From NCBI GenBank assembly GCA_024195265.1, contig JAJLRJ010000009.1, forward strand, positions 30,581,210 to 30,645,209: a DNA stretch of 64,000 bases, in the 5' to 3' direction. The translations under genes and the position numbers were made by a program. The notes under the pieces were generated by a model that saw nothing but the letters and a program-made list of their open reading frames with translations, made no database searches and was not told where the DNA came from. This document shows, one piece after another, positions 22,377 through 33,310 of this stretch; the stretch's first letter is position 1, and each line of letters starts with the position of its first letter. This DNA is from Dendrophyllia cribrosa. Lineage: Eukaryota; Cnidaria; Anthozoa; Scleractinia; Dendrophylliidae.

Positions 22377-22700
22377 AGTGCCCCTGTGATCAAATTTTTG
22401 ATTTTCATTTTTTTACATTTCCGTGTACAATTAGACTTTCTTACTCATCTTGCCAAATTTCAATTTATTACGAACATCAGAAGCGATTATATTTTAACAT
22501 TTATTTCCGAGAATTTACGGCCGCCATTAATCAACCGTGTTCCAAGGCTTGGTTGCGAATGGGAGAAAGTGACGTCAAAGACTCAAACATACCTCACGGG
22601 TTGAAATTATAATAACAATAAGTATTGAAAATCATGCGAAACGCAACAAAAACTTTGGACTTGTTCTTCGTGCAATTCTCTACGCTTGTATTATTGTCGT
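22377..22700 (+). mobile_element. One-armed copy of the TTAA MITE
   Basis: TTAA at 22373-22376 is followed by AGTGCCCCTGTGATCAAATT and about 320 bp that match the left arm and loop of 14569-15121. Similarity stops at about 22700, so the right arm is missing. It is a truncated copy. Confidence 0.85.
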
Positions 22701-23840
22701 TCTTTGTTCCTTTTGTTTTACGTAATATGTGCTCCGGTACATGCAGAAGGAACCGAAAAAAGGTGCTAAAGCATTAAATCCTCTTGATAATGGCGACCGA
22801 AGGTGAGAAAAATGGTCCATTTTTTTAAAATTAAAATGTCGATGTCATGTTGAAGTTCCAGTTATAACACTCAGATTATTGTTTTGAAGGTTTACTCTGT
22901 TTCACCGAGCATTGGACGCGGAATTAATGATTCATGTTAAGCTGTGTTTGAGTAATCTGTGAATATGCAGATTAAGAACAATTTTATCACTAGTGATGAA
23001 AACGTGATGAAACACTACTGATTTAATTTTTCAACTGGTGTTTCATTGAGTTTCAAACTCATCCACCTGACCCGAATGGGGCGCTCTGGTTGGCTTATAA
23101 CGTCATGAATTATTAATGAGTTTGAGAAACAGCTTTGTAGGATGTATCTGTTGCAGTTAATTTTTTATTTCAGGTAATTTTTGTTTTTCCTTTGTTTCAA
23201 ATTCATTAGCATATATTACCATACCCAATCAAAGGGCTCTTAAAGCCATCTCGTTAATGCGTTAGAACGTGAGGTTAATAAAAAAAAAAAATAGAAGAAT
23301 TGATAGTGAATATGGTAAAGATGCCGTTGTAGCGCACCTTTACAATAAGTCTACTCAAAATACGTACATGAAAGCATCACATGATGCAAATCAGCCAATG
23401 GAAATTTATGTTCGCGAAATGGGCGTAGTTTTATTTTAGTAGCCATTTGGGGTATTAAAAACAGGAAATCACTAATTTTCGATTACAAAGTTTACATTTT
23501 CACGCTAGTGACTAAAATGGGGTCTATAATTTGGTTATACAATAGACGTGTCGTGTTTAGAAAATGTTATAGGCTGGGCCTAACAACTTTCCTGTACAGC
23601 ATTAGGGGATCTGTTCTTATCAGTGCTCCACTTTTTCAAGGCCAAACTAGCCAGAATAATCCTCAACTTCGACGACTATAAAGGAGAGCTTTTTTTTTCA
23701 CAAGATTTGGTGCTGTTTTTTCACCACAAGCAAGAAAGCGTGTGGTAACCATCTGTCTTCGCTTTGGTGAGTGCGTGCTTTTCAATTTTGTGGTTTTGGT
23801 TTTGGTCTCGCGAGTTTTCTCGCCCTCGCGTTACGTGGAG
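22701..23840. other. No gene recognised
   Basis: Holds CAAAGGGCTCTTAAAGCCAT at 23230, a piece also seen in diverged form at 45275, and the phrase GAATTATTAATGAGTTTGAG shared with 48345. These are dispersed-repeat fragments. Confidence 0.4.
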
Positions 23841-24885
23841 ATGGCCGCGCGTCCCGCGCACCAGCCGTTCGCCCACACTAGAACTGTCCGCTTGATAGCG
23901 CAGGAAAACCTGGCTCTTGATTCGCTCAGTATAGCGCAGTCGTTACCGGACTTTAAGGAAGAAATCGTTGGGGTTGTACCCCTCTACGGAGGAAAGTGCT
24001 TCGACATCACCCTCCGATCTACAGAATCGGCCACGCGGTTGGCGACATCGGGCTTTGACTACGAAAGCCGCGTTATCCCTTTACGCCTTTAAGGCAAAAA
24101 GCACTACACGACTACACGTGTCATGCGTTGAATTCCCCGATGAAAACCTGCTACAATTCCTGGAACAATACGGCGACCTCAAAGAGCGAGCAGTCCGCCG
24201 GCTTTGCTTCAAAACCCCGGGCTACGAGCACATCGAGAACGGTATCCGTGTCGTAGAATTCACACGTTTACAAAAGGCCCCGGGGGGGGGGGGGGGGGGG
24301 GGTACTCCCTATAATGGGCTATACGGGGATATTCCGCCCGAAAGGGGTACCTTTTTTATGCTGGAGGTAGATGAAAGGGTCGGGATTTCACGAGTTGAAG
24401 TATGTGAAGGGGTAGGGATTTCACGAAGAATAGGAAATGGTAGCGAAAACACGAGTTGAAGCATAAAAAAGGTAGGGAAAACTGCAATTTAAGTAATATA
24501 AATAGGGCCTTTCAAAATATATCAAACAGACGCACGCAAAGGCTATATGAAAGGGGTACCATTTTCAACGAAAGGTATATGAAAGGGGTACCATTTTCAA
24601 TGAAAGGTATATGAAAGGGTTACCTTTTCTGTCAAAAACGGTATATGAAAGGGTAAGGGTTTGGACCTCGGGGCGGAGCATCCCGTACAAAACTTTGTTG
24701 AGTACCCCCCCCACCCCCCCCCCCCCCCGGGCAAAAGGCACGCAACTTAGTCACTCAAGGGCTCGAGTTTTTTTTTAAGTACACGGGCCAGCCAATACTA
24801 TGCTACCGGTGCCTGTCTTCCGAGTACGTTGTTAAAGACTGCCCCAGAGTCTCTGAGACTGCCTGCAAGCGAACGCCGTGAGGCG
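23841..24885 (+). pseudogene. LINE ORF1 (Tx1/L1-type, zinc knuckle), interrupted
   Basis: The frame starts at ATG 23841 (MAARPAHQPF) and runs to about 24090. It shifts and continues as FKAKSTTRLHVSCVEFPDEN to FLEQYGDLKERAVRRLCFK and VVEFTRLQK at about 24277. A 453-bp element (24279-24731) then interrupts it. After 24740 the frame resumes as FFFKYTGQPILCYRCLSSEY and VVKDCP, a CX2CX4-X-X4C zinc knuckle in which the expected His is Tyr. ORF1 proteins of this kind bind LINE RNA. Frameshifts, the insertion and the lost His show it is a relic. ORF2 lies 180 bp downstream. Confidence 0.75.
24279..24731. mobile_element. G/C-ended foldback element with 8-bp target duplication
   Basis: Begins CCCGGGG plus a G run and GTACTCCCTATAATGGGC. 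It ends GAGTACCCCCCCC plus a C run and CCCGGG. CAAAAGGC occurs at 24271-24278 and 24732-24739, an exact 8-bp duplication as made by hAT-type transposition. The interior has repeated units around GTATATGAAAGGGGTACC. It is non-autonomous and inserted into LINE ORF1. Confidence 0.88.
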
Positions 24886-25061
24886 AACCACGAGGCTTTA
24901 GCGCTCGGGGGAACACCAGAGCCCCCCCGGCCCCCACTACCGCAACCAGCAACGACATCCTCCCCCCCTGTAACCAAAATAGGCCATTTGCACGATGGCG
25001 TCATTTGACTACAACTACCAGAATTCATTTAGTTTTTCCTTTCTTATTTAAATTTTGTAAT

Positions 25062-25960
25062 CCAAGGAGCCATCATTCGCAGTAAAGAACAGTGGATAGA
25101 GCTGGGGGAAAAACAGACCAAGTATTTCCACCAGCTTGAAAATCAGCGACAGACACGCGACTCATTTACAGAGTTACGTGCCAACAATTCAACCGTGACT
25201 TCCAATAAAAATATTCTTCGCGAATGACGCGATTTTTATCGTAACCTCTATTCGGCTGAACAAGTTTATTTATCTAGCCAAGACTGGGTTTTAGTCCAAC
25301 TGGATAAAACTCTGGCATCCGAAGACCACGAGAAATGCGAAGGTGACCTCACACTCTTCGAGTGTCAAGAGGCCCTTTCACAAATGCCATCAGGCAAATC
25401 GCTGGGAGACGGATGTCCGGTTGAATTTCATCGTCGCTTCTGGAGTACATCAGACATGCTAAATTACTCTTACGGATCACTCTCTGACACACAACGTCAA
25501 GGAATTATCCGCCTGCTTTACAAGAAGGACGACAAGTTAGACTTGAAAAACTGGCAACCAATTTCTCTGTTAAACACAGATTATAAAATTTGTACTAAAG
25601 TACTAGCCAACCGACTACGTAAGGTTATGCCGCTTATTTAAGCGAAGATCAAACATGCGGGATTCCTGACGTGACCGCAGTATTTTTGAAAACCTTTTTC
25701 TGATCTGGGATACAATCGACTATGTAAACCATAAACAGCTTTCGGCCGCTGTTATTAGCCTGGATCAGGAAAAGGCTTTCGACCGGGTTATTCACGGCTT
25801 TTTGCAACCCGTTTTAGAGCGCTTTAATTTCGGCCAAAATTTCCAGCGCTGGGTAAACATTGTTTACACGTTATAAACAATGGATGGCTCTCGTCGGCCT
25901 TTTCGCTCGAACGGGGAGTTCGACAAGGTTGTCCGTTGTTGCATTATTATTCAGTATTAT
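25062..25960 (+). pseudogene. LINE ORF2 reverse transcriptase, decayed fragment
   Basis: Collinear pieces read IRSKEQWIELGEKQTKYFHQ (25074-), then [34 protein letters not shown] (RT entry motif) and LANRLRKVMPLI to a stop at 25641. In shifted frames, GIPDVT and SLDQEKAFDRVI follow (the conserved D in place of the usual LDFEKAFD), then SNGEFDKV. The catalytic FADD region and the C-terminus are absent. Together with 23841-24885 it forms a two-ORF non-LTR element of Tx1/L1 type; the clade is inferred from the ORF1 and linker style. Confidence 0.8.
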
Positions 25961-26694
25961 TTTATTTTGTATTAAATTTTCCACCGCAGAAATATACTCC
26001 CGCAGAAAAAAATTACTTGTTTTAATGATGTATATCGGCTTAACAGGAACTTTTTAACAGTGAACCTATAGAAACCTCCGGTCAGGAAGTAAAATTGCAG
26101 TTTAATACCGATGCCTTTGATTTCATTTATACTTGACCAGAAATCCGCAAACATTTCCTCCCAGCAGAAATTTTAGCTGTCTCGACCCGCAAAAATTTCC
26201 TCCCGCAAAACAAATTCAGTCGGGCAATCCGCAAAATTTTCCTTCCGCAAAAATTTGCTCGTGCACGGTAGCTAAATCACCAAAACTATGACGTCTTTCC
26301 CATAGTATTTCATAATCAAACCGTAATAGCAATGATTCAGTATTCCAAAATAGAACAAACCCAAAGATCATGCTATTTTGCTCTGCCATATCGCTCATCA
26401 GTAAAACACAAACTTTTAACTTCCTTAAAACGTCTCCATTCGTAAAAATACACCGTGAAATTCTCAAACTGCGTTTCCCAAGGAAACGCATTTGACCTAT
26501 TTTTACCCTTCTAAAGCAGCTTTAATGGATTTACGACAAATGATTTAAAATTTGAAACATTGATATTTCTCGATAGGTAACGTGAGATATCGAAACTTAA
26601 TAAGAACTTTAATACCTTTGCGGTGACGTAATGTGAGATATGACAAGTTCATGACAAGTTCTGACATCCCAATACCCTAGGGAAATTAACAATA
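25961..26694. other. Short CGCAAAAATTTCCTCC repeats, no gene
   Basis: Between 25980 and 26260 the words CCGCAGAAA, CCGCAAAAATTTCCTCCCGC and related forms recur irregularly. From 26216 to 26491 the minus strand has an open frame without recognisable features. Confidence 0.4.
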
Positions 26695-26825
26695 GGTCCG
26701 GGGGTGCTCCTCAAAAATTTTAGTGGCGGTATGTGACGCCCTTCTTGAAATCCTAACCGGTTAAACCAACCATATCTTCAATACCCTAATAGCTTCTATA
26801 AAGAAGAAAGAAGTAACCCCCCGGA
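26695..26825. repeat. Short CCGGGGG-ended repeat
   Basis: Starts GTCCGGGGGTGCTCCTCAAA and ends with CCCCCCGGAC, giving short inverted ends around about 130 bp. The ends resemble those of the CCCCGGGG family at 15397 and 24279. Confidence 0.55.
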
Positions 26826-27290
26826 CAAAATTTAACAATGGCCTTTTGTTAACAACTTTTGCCCTTTTCGTATTCATTCCTAAATCTCGTTTATGCGCAT
26901 GCGCATTAACGAGATAAAAACAATGGAAAAATAAAAATTACCTGAGATAAAAAATTAACTACAACATATACTTTAGATTTTTTAATTTTTACGAAGCCAT
27001 GTGCAAACACTCTATACCTATCAAGGTATTACCTTTTACTCGCTTTTACCGGAACGACCGGAATTTTGGGAGAGGCTGTACCTTTCCAAACAAGCTGAGT
27101 GATTGGTTAACGAAACAATAGGTTAAACAACACAAACAATAGCCCTAGACCTAAACACAATAGAAGCTACAGTACTACGGGGCCAATAAAAATAGAGGTC
27201 TGGAAGAGCTACAGTACTACTCGGAATTTTCTGTACCATTTGTTCGCATCGCTAGTACCAGGCTTCTTCGCGAAATAAGGAAGCTCGAAG
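26826..27290. other. No gene recognised; possible 5' flank of the small ORF at 27291
   Basis: Includes a palindrome-like GCGCATGCGC at about 26896 and a diverged fragment of the CTCGT...ACGAGATAAAA repeat family. No TATA box or other clear promoter signal is visible. Confidence 0.35.
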
Positions 27291-27416
27291 ATGGAGGATC
27301 ACTTTGAAGAAGGAAATTTGCTCCGAGTTTATTCGTGTGAAAATTGCCACTTTTCATCGGCTATATTGACAGATTTCCTACAGCATGACTGCGAAATTGA
27401 GAAAGAAAGTAATTAA
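27291..27416 (+). CDS. Small ORF or first exon with a C2HC zinc-finger-like motif
   Basis: Open frame of 41 codons: MEDHFEEGNLLRVYSCENCH, then FSSAILTDFLQHDCEIEKES and N. It has Cys16-x2-Cys19-x12-His32-x-Cys34. The first three ligands match the spacing of a classical C2H2 finger and the last is a Cys only two residues after the His. A possible donor (GAAA|GTAATT, near 27407) would make this a first exon, but no downstream exon is recognised in the window. It could also be a relic carried by a repeat. Function unknown. Confidence 0.35.
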   Translation: MEDHFEEGNLLRVYSCENCHFSSAILTDFLQHDCEIEKESN

Positions 27417-27479
27417 GTAAGAAAGATGGACATTCTTGATTTCCGATAGTTGTTTTACTTTAACTTTTACGAATCGTGC

Positions 27480-28260
27480 TTAAAAAATAAAATAAAATAA
27501 AAATAAATATAAAATAATATTTTAAGAGGAGGCCTCCAACCACCTGATGGTGGTTTTCAGGAGGGTCCTCTAAATGAAGGTCAAAAATACATCAAAAACT
27601 AAATACGGCTAAAAACTAAAAATAAGTAAGGTTAAAACTAGAACTAAGATTAAAAATACTAACTACAGTTCAAAATGGTTTAATAAAAACTGTTTCAGTT
27701 TGTGTTTAAAAATCGTTTTTGGCATCAGTTTCTTGAGCTCACTCGGCAGGAAGGACCAATCGTTAATTGCTTTATAATATGTTTTGTTTCTGCCCCATTC
27801 CCGTTCTTGGCCTACTGACTTTGGGCATGTCACCATTTCGGGTATTATAACCGTGTTGTTGGCTCATTGTAGAACCGAACACATCGAAATGTTCAGGGAT
27901 CTTTCTCTTCAATGCATCTTGCACAAGACAACATCGATGACCGAAACGCCTCGTGTGCAATGGGACCCACCGCAACAATGTCAGGGCCTCAGCTGATGTC
28001 ATTTTTGCCTTTACAATCTTCTTTGCAATCTTCTTTGCAAAGCGATTTTGGAAAGACTGCACTGCGTTGTAAGACCTGGCTGATCTCCCCAGACAACATC
28101 TGCAAAATTCAGGTGTGGAAGGACAAGGCCATTAAAGTATGACATGATACTTCTCTTATCGAGCATATGATAAATTCCGTTGAACAGTGAAAGGCGATGC
28201 CCTGCATGCTTGGCATAGGATAGCAATTTGCATAATTGAGGTAGTCGTTCGTGGCAAAGA
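27480..28260 (-). pseudogene. LINE reverse transcriptase C-terminus and 3' tail (minus strand)
   Basis: On the minus strand the frames read SYFNGLVLPHLNFADVVWGD (28140-28080), a typical post-palm RT segment, then FQNRFAKKIAKKIVKAKMTS, EALTLLRWVPLHTRR and KAINDWSFLPSELKKL, ending LLNHFEL-stop near 27667. The short duplicated phrase TCTTCTTTGCAA at 28015-28040 breaks the frame. An A/T-rich tail extends to 27480. Only the 3' end is present, as usual for 5'-truncated LINE copies. The PHLNFADVVW motif suggests a CR1/Jockey-group element. Confidence 0.8.
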
Positions 28261-29280
28261 ATCAGAGCTGGGATTCTAGCGTTAACTTGAGCGAATAAGT
28301 AAATAAATAAACGATTGCTCTGGTAAAATGAGAGAATTGTAGCACGGCTTGAAAGCGTAAATCGCGTTTTAGGGTAAGTTTATAAAAGTATTTGCCTGTT
28401 AATTTTTCCTGCCGTCATTTTGTTTTTCATCCCCAGTGCCTCTCGACACTCGGTAAAATACAAACGGTACAGGTCATTCCTGTTCCGTTTCCGGAGATTT
28501 GCAGCGGCGACCTGTTCGGAGCAAGCGAAAGAAACTTACCAAAAGTTTTTTCCTTCAAAATCAGTTCTACGATCACAGATATTTAACACAAAGTAGCTAA
28601 AAATGTTATAAACTCACAATATGTCGAATATATTCGAACATTCCTTTAAAAATGCTCTAAAAATAACAGAAACGTACTCACGTTTTAGACAGAACGGCTT
28701 TAAACTTGGCACGACGGCTACCGGAAGTACGTAAACAAGCATTTTTAACTTCCGCCCGCCGTCGTAGACATCCGCCGTCGTCGGATCTTAAGGTCCCCAG
28801 TAAGGAAAGTCCAGTACCATTTGTCGGAAATTATAACCGGAAATTCCATTCAAATGGTAAAAACGTTTGTCACATGTCTCAACTGAGCTGTGCTACTGCT
28901 CTTCGTCCACATTCTAACAACCTGTATATTTAGTTGGTTATTTTACATATACCTGGATTTTTGAAAACGATATCGCCCTAAGTAAGCGTTTGTGAGTGTA
29001 TAAAAAAAAATTAACCAATATAAAAACTAGTCTTTTTTCTCACGCTCATTCTCCCTTTCCCTCTTCTCTATTGATTTTCGGGCTGATCGGGCTCATAAAA
29101 ACCCTTTGGGCTAGTTGAAGTGAAATTGCTGTAATTTTCGTTGACCACGTTTTCAAAAATCCAGCTATATATATATGGGTTTATGTGGCAGTAAATCACT
29201 GCGCAGCCTAATTCTTCGCAAGGAGACAAAGAGTAATGCTACTGATGATAAATCATGGTCTTGTTTAACGCTTGGCGTAT
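28261..29280. other. No gene recognised
   Basis: Two modest plus-strand open frames (28392-28586 and 28706-28933) lack domains. The phrase ACGGCTACCGGAAGTACGT near 28717 is only a short GC-rich patch. Confidence 0.4.
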
Positions 29281-29462
29281 ACACCTTATTCATAAATGGC
29301 GACCGATTCATGATTCTTTTATATCTATGTTAATTTGCCTCACTAGCCTCACTTTAGCGTGTAAATTCCTTTGAATTTTGCACATGCTAACGAGGCTTGT
29401 GAGGCTAATTAAAATAAATACAAAAGAATAATAAATCCGCCGCCATTTATGAATAAGGTGCA
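29281..29462. mobile_element. Foldback MITE (CACCTTATTCATAAATGGCG ends)
   Basis: The left end CACCTTATTCATAAATGGCG pairs with the right end CGCCATTTATGAATAAGGTG. The arms continue through TTAATTAGCCTCAC-type sequence as in the 10232 element, so the two are related but diverged. Confidence 0.85.
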
Positions 29463-29850
29463 TAGTCGCGAGATAAAAATAAAGGAAAATGGATCTTACA
29501 GATCGAAATGGGGGAGACTGTGGTGAAAAGAGTTGAGTTTGTGTATGTGTGACATACTCAGGGGGAGTTGAGTGGAATTGTCTAAGGCATGCAGACGGGG
29601 ATAGACTGAAAAACTAAAGAAAAGCGAGCGTCAAAACATACATTTTAGCAACAAGAAGAGAAGTACTACTACACGTTAGCAGAGGACTTTATTTTCTTCA
29701 TTAAAAATATCTTTGTTGCTTCGCACCACAGGTCGTCATGCCACTGCACATGGACGATGTAGTTGTCACGTAATAAATTTTCGCCCATTTGACAGGCTCT
29801 TAATGAAAGGTCGTGTTGCATTCAACAAAAAGCTGTCAAAAATAGAGCGG
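29463..29850. other. No gene recognised
   Basis: Ordinary intergenic sequence without a supported open frame. Confidence 0.35.
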
Positions 29851-30143
29851 TTTTCAACAGTGCCTTAAGGAATTACTCCAGCCAATCACAGTGGATGCAG
29901 GCAATCCAATAAACCGATCAGAGTCAGACTCGTACCCAGTCGCTATTTATGTGTTTTATGGGCGAGAGAAGATTGGACACGAGAGTGAATTGAGGCGCGC
30001 GGTGTGGATACTGGGAACGAGCTTGAATCAAAATTGAAAGCAAATACATAAAGCCCATAAACGAAACACAAAGCGTAGGAATTCAAAACTAATTAAAAGT
30101 TAATTACTTTAGACACTCAATTGAAAACTAGGTAAACCGCTCT
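29851..30143. repeat. Diverged copy of the CCAAT-rich repeat family
   Basis: Left end AGAGCGGTTTTCAACAG and right end CACTCAATTGAAAACTAGG with CCGCTCT. It contains CCAATCACAG and CCAATAAACCGATCAG words, as in the better copies at 32089, 40299, 40556 and 48418. Confidence 0.6.
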
Positions 30144-30399
30144 ACTGAAGAGTTGCACCAAATCTATTTTAGATTTTTAAGTTAGTTTTTCATTGTAAAT
30201 CACCTCACAGAGACGTTGGTTTCCTAATAGAAGATAATTAAAACTATTCCTTGATTTAAGAGCAGGCGTTTAAATTAAAACCGTAGACTCCAGTTATTCC
30301 ACCACTAGCTACCTCAAGCCTTTCGCTACTCTATCTCGAACAAAAAGCCAATTTCCCTTGACACTGTTTTACAGTAATTCACAACTTTGTAATCTAAAG

Positions 30400-30621
30400 G
30401 CGCGTTTGTTTGGGAACCATTCTAAAATGAGAACCACTGGAATTCTAAGGGTGAGTTTCTTTTTTCATGGTGAATCCAATTCTGGAATGGCCGGAAACCA
30501 TTCTTGCCATTCTTAAACCAAGGGCAGAATGACCAGTGAGAATCATTTTCGTCATTCCAATTTCATTCATTCCCACTCCAGAACAGACCAAAAAAAAAAA
30601 AATAAATAAATAAACGTGCCC
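30400..30621. mobile_element. Probable foldback MITE
   Basis: GGCGCGTTTGTTTGGGAACC on the left pairs loosely with the right end, which includes an A/TAAA run and AACGTGCC. The interior repeats CATTCT/AGAATGG words in both orientations. The boundaries are approximate. Confidence 0.5.
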
Positions 30622-30879
30622 AAAACTCACTTTTTCGCAAACAACTTTTTGTTTCACCTTGATTGGTCGAGATAGTTAGGGTTGATCGTAATTTCTCATA
30701 AAATTAGTCTCAAAGACTAATCATATAAAAGACACCAAGCTTGTAAAGATCGACGAACGATGTTTTTGACATAAAAAAATCAAGCTTTCTTTCTTTTCCT
30801 AAAAATATAAGTTCAATTTCCAGTGACTTGCATCTACGAATGATGTTCTTTGACAAACAGTTTTAAAAAGTCTTAGTTT

Positions 30880-31320
30880 CTTTAAGTTAATTTTTTTTTA
30901 ATCAACTCAATATACGTTGAAAAGTCGAATAGTGAAGTATTTCTTGTTTTTAACGTCGCGTTAGTGAGTTATAGAGATTTGAAGTTACAAAATGCTAATT
31001 AGGTGACGTCAAATGCAGACTTTACCATTATTTCTACTTAAATTTAGAATACGCAGTTCACAGCTTAAGGATAATCAATTTAAGACATACTAATAAAAAC
31101 TGTTTATAGTCAATTGATTTGTAAAAAAAAATATTACTTGGAGGTGTAAACAAGTAGTTGTATAATAAACGAGTCTGCATTTGACGTCATCTAATTAGCA
31201 TTCAGTAAATTCAAATCTCTATAACTCACTAACGCGACGTTAAAAACAAGAAATATATTACTATTCGACTCTTCAACGTACATAGAATTAATTAAAAGAA
31301 AAAAAAGTTGGGGTTTAGGT
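30880..31320. mobile_element. Foldback MITE, about 440 bp
   Basis: Long inverted arms: TTAACGTCGCGTTAGTGAGT on the left against ACTCACTAACGCGACGTTAA on the right. They continue through AATCTCTATA and through TGACGTCAAATGCAGAC against GTCTGCATTTGACGTCA. The loop is AT-rich (about 31030-31170). Confidence 0.88.
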
Positions 31321-31684
31321 GCACTTTAAGTTCCTTACGTTAATATTAAACCTCGTCCCCTGGGCTTTATTAAATATAACAACTTACATTTTTACTGCGC
31401 AGTTTACTCTTCAAACCAGTTTTTTTAAAAAGATCTGCAACCTTGAAGAAAACTGTGGGAAAAAAAATCTACGTAATTTTGTGACTGCAATGGCGCAGTA
31501 TTCTAATAGTAATTTAACGGGTCTCGAAACGTTTTGCCCAGAATCGCAGATTGAAAGATCTTGATTGGTGTATGAATTTTTGAAGTCAATCAATCTTGTG
31601 GTGCCTTTTAAGACAACGAAATTTAAATTAAAATTATTTTTACATATTGAGATAACTTCATGCACAATTACAATTACCTCATTA
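31321..31684. other. No gene recognised
   Basis: Overlapping open frames on both strands (31319-31564 plus, 31665-31411 minus) lack domains and fall in low-GC sequence. Confidence 0.35.
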
Positions 31685-31870
31685 TAGAGCGTTTGCAGGT
31701 TACATCACGGCGGCCATATTGGTGTCCCAAACCAATGAAATAGCGGCCATATTGGTCTCCTAAACGAGTCCTATGGGACTTTAGCTCTATTCTTATTCAA
31801 ACATTTCCTATTAGCATTTCCTATTAGCACTCCAATATGGCTGCCGGTCACATAAGTGAAAACACTCTAT
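31685..31870. mobile_element. Foldback MITE with CGGCGGCCATATTGG arms
   Basis: TATAGAGCGTTTGCAGGTTA and CACGGCGGCCATATTGG on the left pair with CCAATATGGCTGCCGGTCAC and AAAACACTCTATA on the right. The interior contains the duplicated phrase TTTCCTATTAGCA. Confidence 0.8.
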
Positions 31871-32088
31871 ATCTATCTGTTTCTTAAATTAGTGACACCA
31901 AATTTTTAACTTTAACACTATTGCGCATGGTGAATAGGGTCTCCACGATTGCTCTCCAAAATGTCTTGTAGAATCTTTGAAGCTGGCAACATTGGCCCTA
32001 GCAAAGAACAAAAAAGTGAAATTTTAGAGCAGTTTTTTAATGACTACCCTTAAACCCAAACCAAACTAATCACATGTAGCATGGAGGG

Positions 32089-32355
32089 GTTTTCACTTGT
32101 TACGTAACACCAAAAGCAAGGTTATCACGCTGACAACAGACGCAGACAATCCAATGAACCAATCAGAGCGCGAAGCAAATACATGCAGCCGGCGCCAAGC
32201 GCGGGAAAACGCGTGCGACAAGTCACGATTGGTTTTGGTTTTACTTCTGATTGGTCGAGAAAGTGGCGCGAGATTTTTTCGCCAATCACAAAGCGTAGCA
32301 ATGCAAAACCAAAGCAATTGCAAACTTACTTTTGACACTCAATTGAAAAGCGCTC
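32089..32355. mobile_element. CCAAT-rich MITE-like repeat, good copy
   Basis: Contains CCAATGAACCAATCAGAGCG, AAACGCGTGCGACAAGTCAC and GATTGGTCGAGAAAGTGGCG, and ends ACTCAATTGAAAAGCGCTCT. The family ends in inverted AGAGCGGTTTTCAATTGAGT-type sequences and is present at least six times in the window. Confidence 0.75.
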
Positions 32356-33119
32356 TATTACAACAACCACATATGAAGCAAAACAACAAAGCAAACAAAA
32401 CAAAACCCAGAATGTAACAAGTGCGAGAATGGTGTATGTGAACATCATAAAAACGGATTTAAAAAAGCGTGTTCAACGGCGACATTTCTCCGCAACAAGA
32501 AAGTTGTCATAAGAAGTTTTTAATAAGCATCTTACCATTAGCGTAATGATTGTGGCAATTAACTGGTGCAGTTTTGTAAGTCATCATAATCTGGAAGAAA
32601 CAACAGAAATCAATAAGCGCTAGAAAAAAATGACCTGTTGGATGTTACATCATGATTAAATGAATTTTGCTGAGATAATGGGAAAGTTTGGGGGTTGCAT
32701 TCAATATTTACCTTAATGTTCCAAAAGTAACGAGAGTCGTTTATTTGGCATCATCTCTGAGCAACTGAATCCCTTTAATTAATTATTTTAATTACTTTTG
32801 AATAATTGCAAAACTCTATTTGTGGGACTGTACAAGAAATCAAATAAGAGAGACCTTTTTAAACAGAAGTGGATAATTTCTCCGATTAATTAAGCTGATT
32901 CGCAGCTTTGTTGCACTCTTTTCTGGGACACTGCTTTTGTTTGATAATCAATCATTTCCTGTTGACTGATGATTCTGCATTGTAATATTTTCATATCATT
33001 GTAAATAATAAAAGTTATTGTACCTCAGTCTATTGTGTTTCTTTTTCTTTCTTTTTTGACTTTTTGTTGAAATAGTAAAATAAAAAACTTAGAGTCGTTT
33101 AGTATCCTTTTTTATCGTT
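32356..33119. other. No gene recognised
   Basis: AT-rich intergenic sequence with no supported frame or clear repeat. Confidence 0.35.
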
Positions 33120-33310
33120 CCTTTCGGGTATTGTTGCTTAGGGAGGTATCGTTACTTAGGGAGGTATCGTTAGGGAGGTATCGTCAGAGAGGTATCGTTA
33201 GAAAGATATCGTTATTTAGGGAGGTATCGTTACTTGGGAGGTATCGTTAGGGAGGTATCGTTACTTAGAAGGGTATCGCTACTTTCGGGGTATCACCATT
33301 GTTGGGATCT
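33120..33310. repeat. Degenerate tandem repeat of about 19 bp
   Basis: About ten irregular copies of GGGAGGTATCGTTACTTA, some shortened to GGGAGGTATCGTTA, which decay to GGGGTATCACC at the right. Confidence 0.85.

Noticed and set aside
22386..22604. 72-codon frame similar to one at 15112-14894 (minus)
   Set aside because: The similarity exists because both are arms of the same TTAA MITE; there is no coding evidence.
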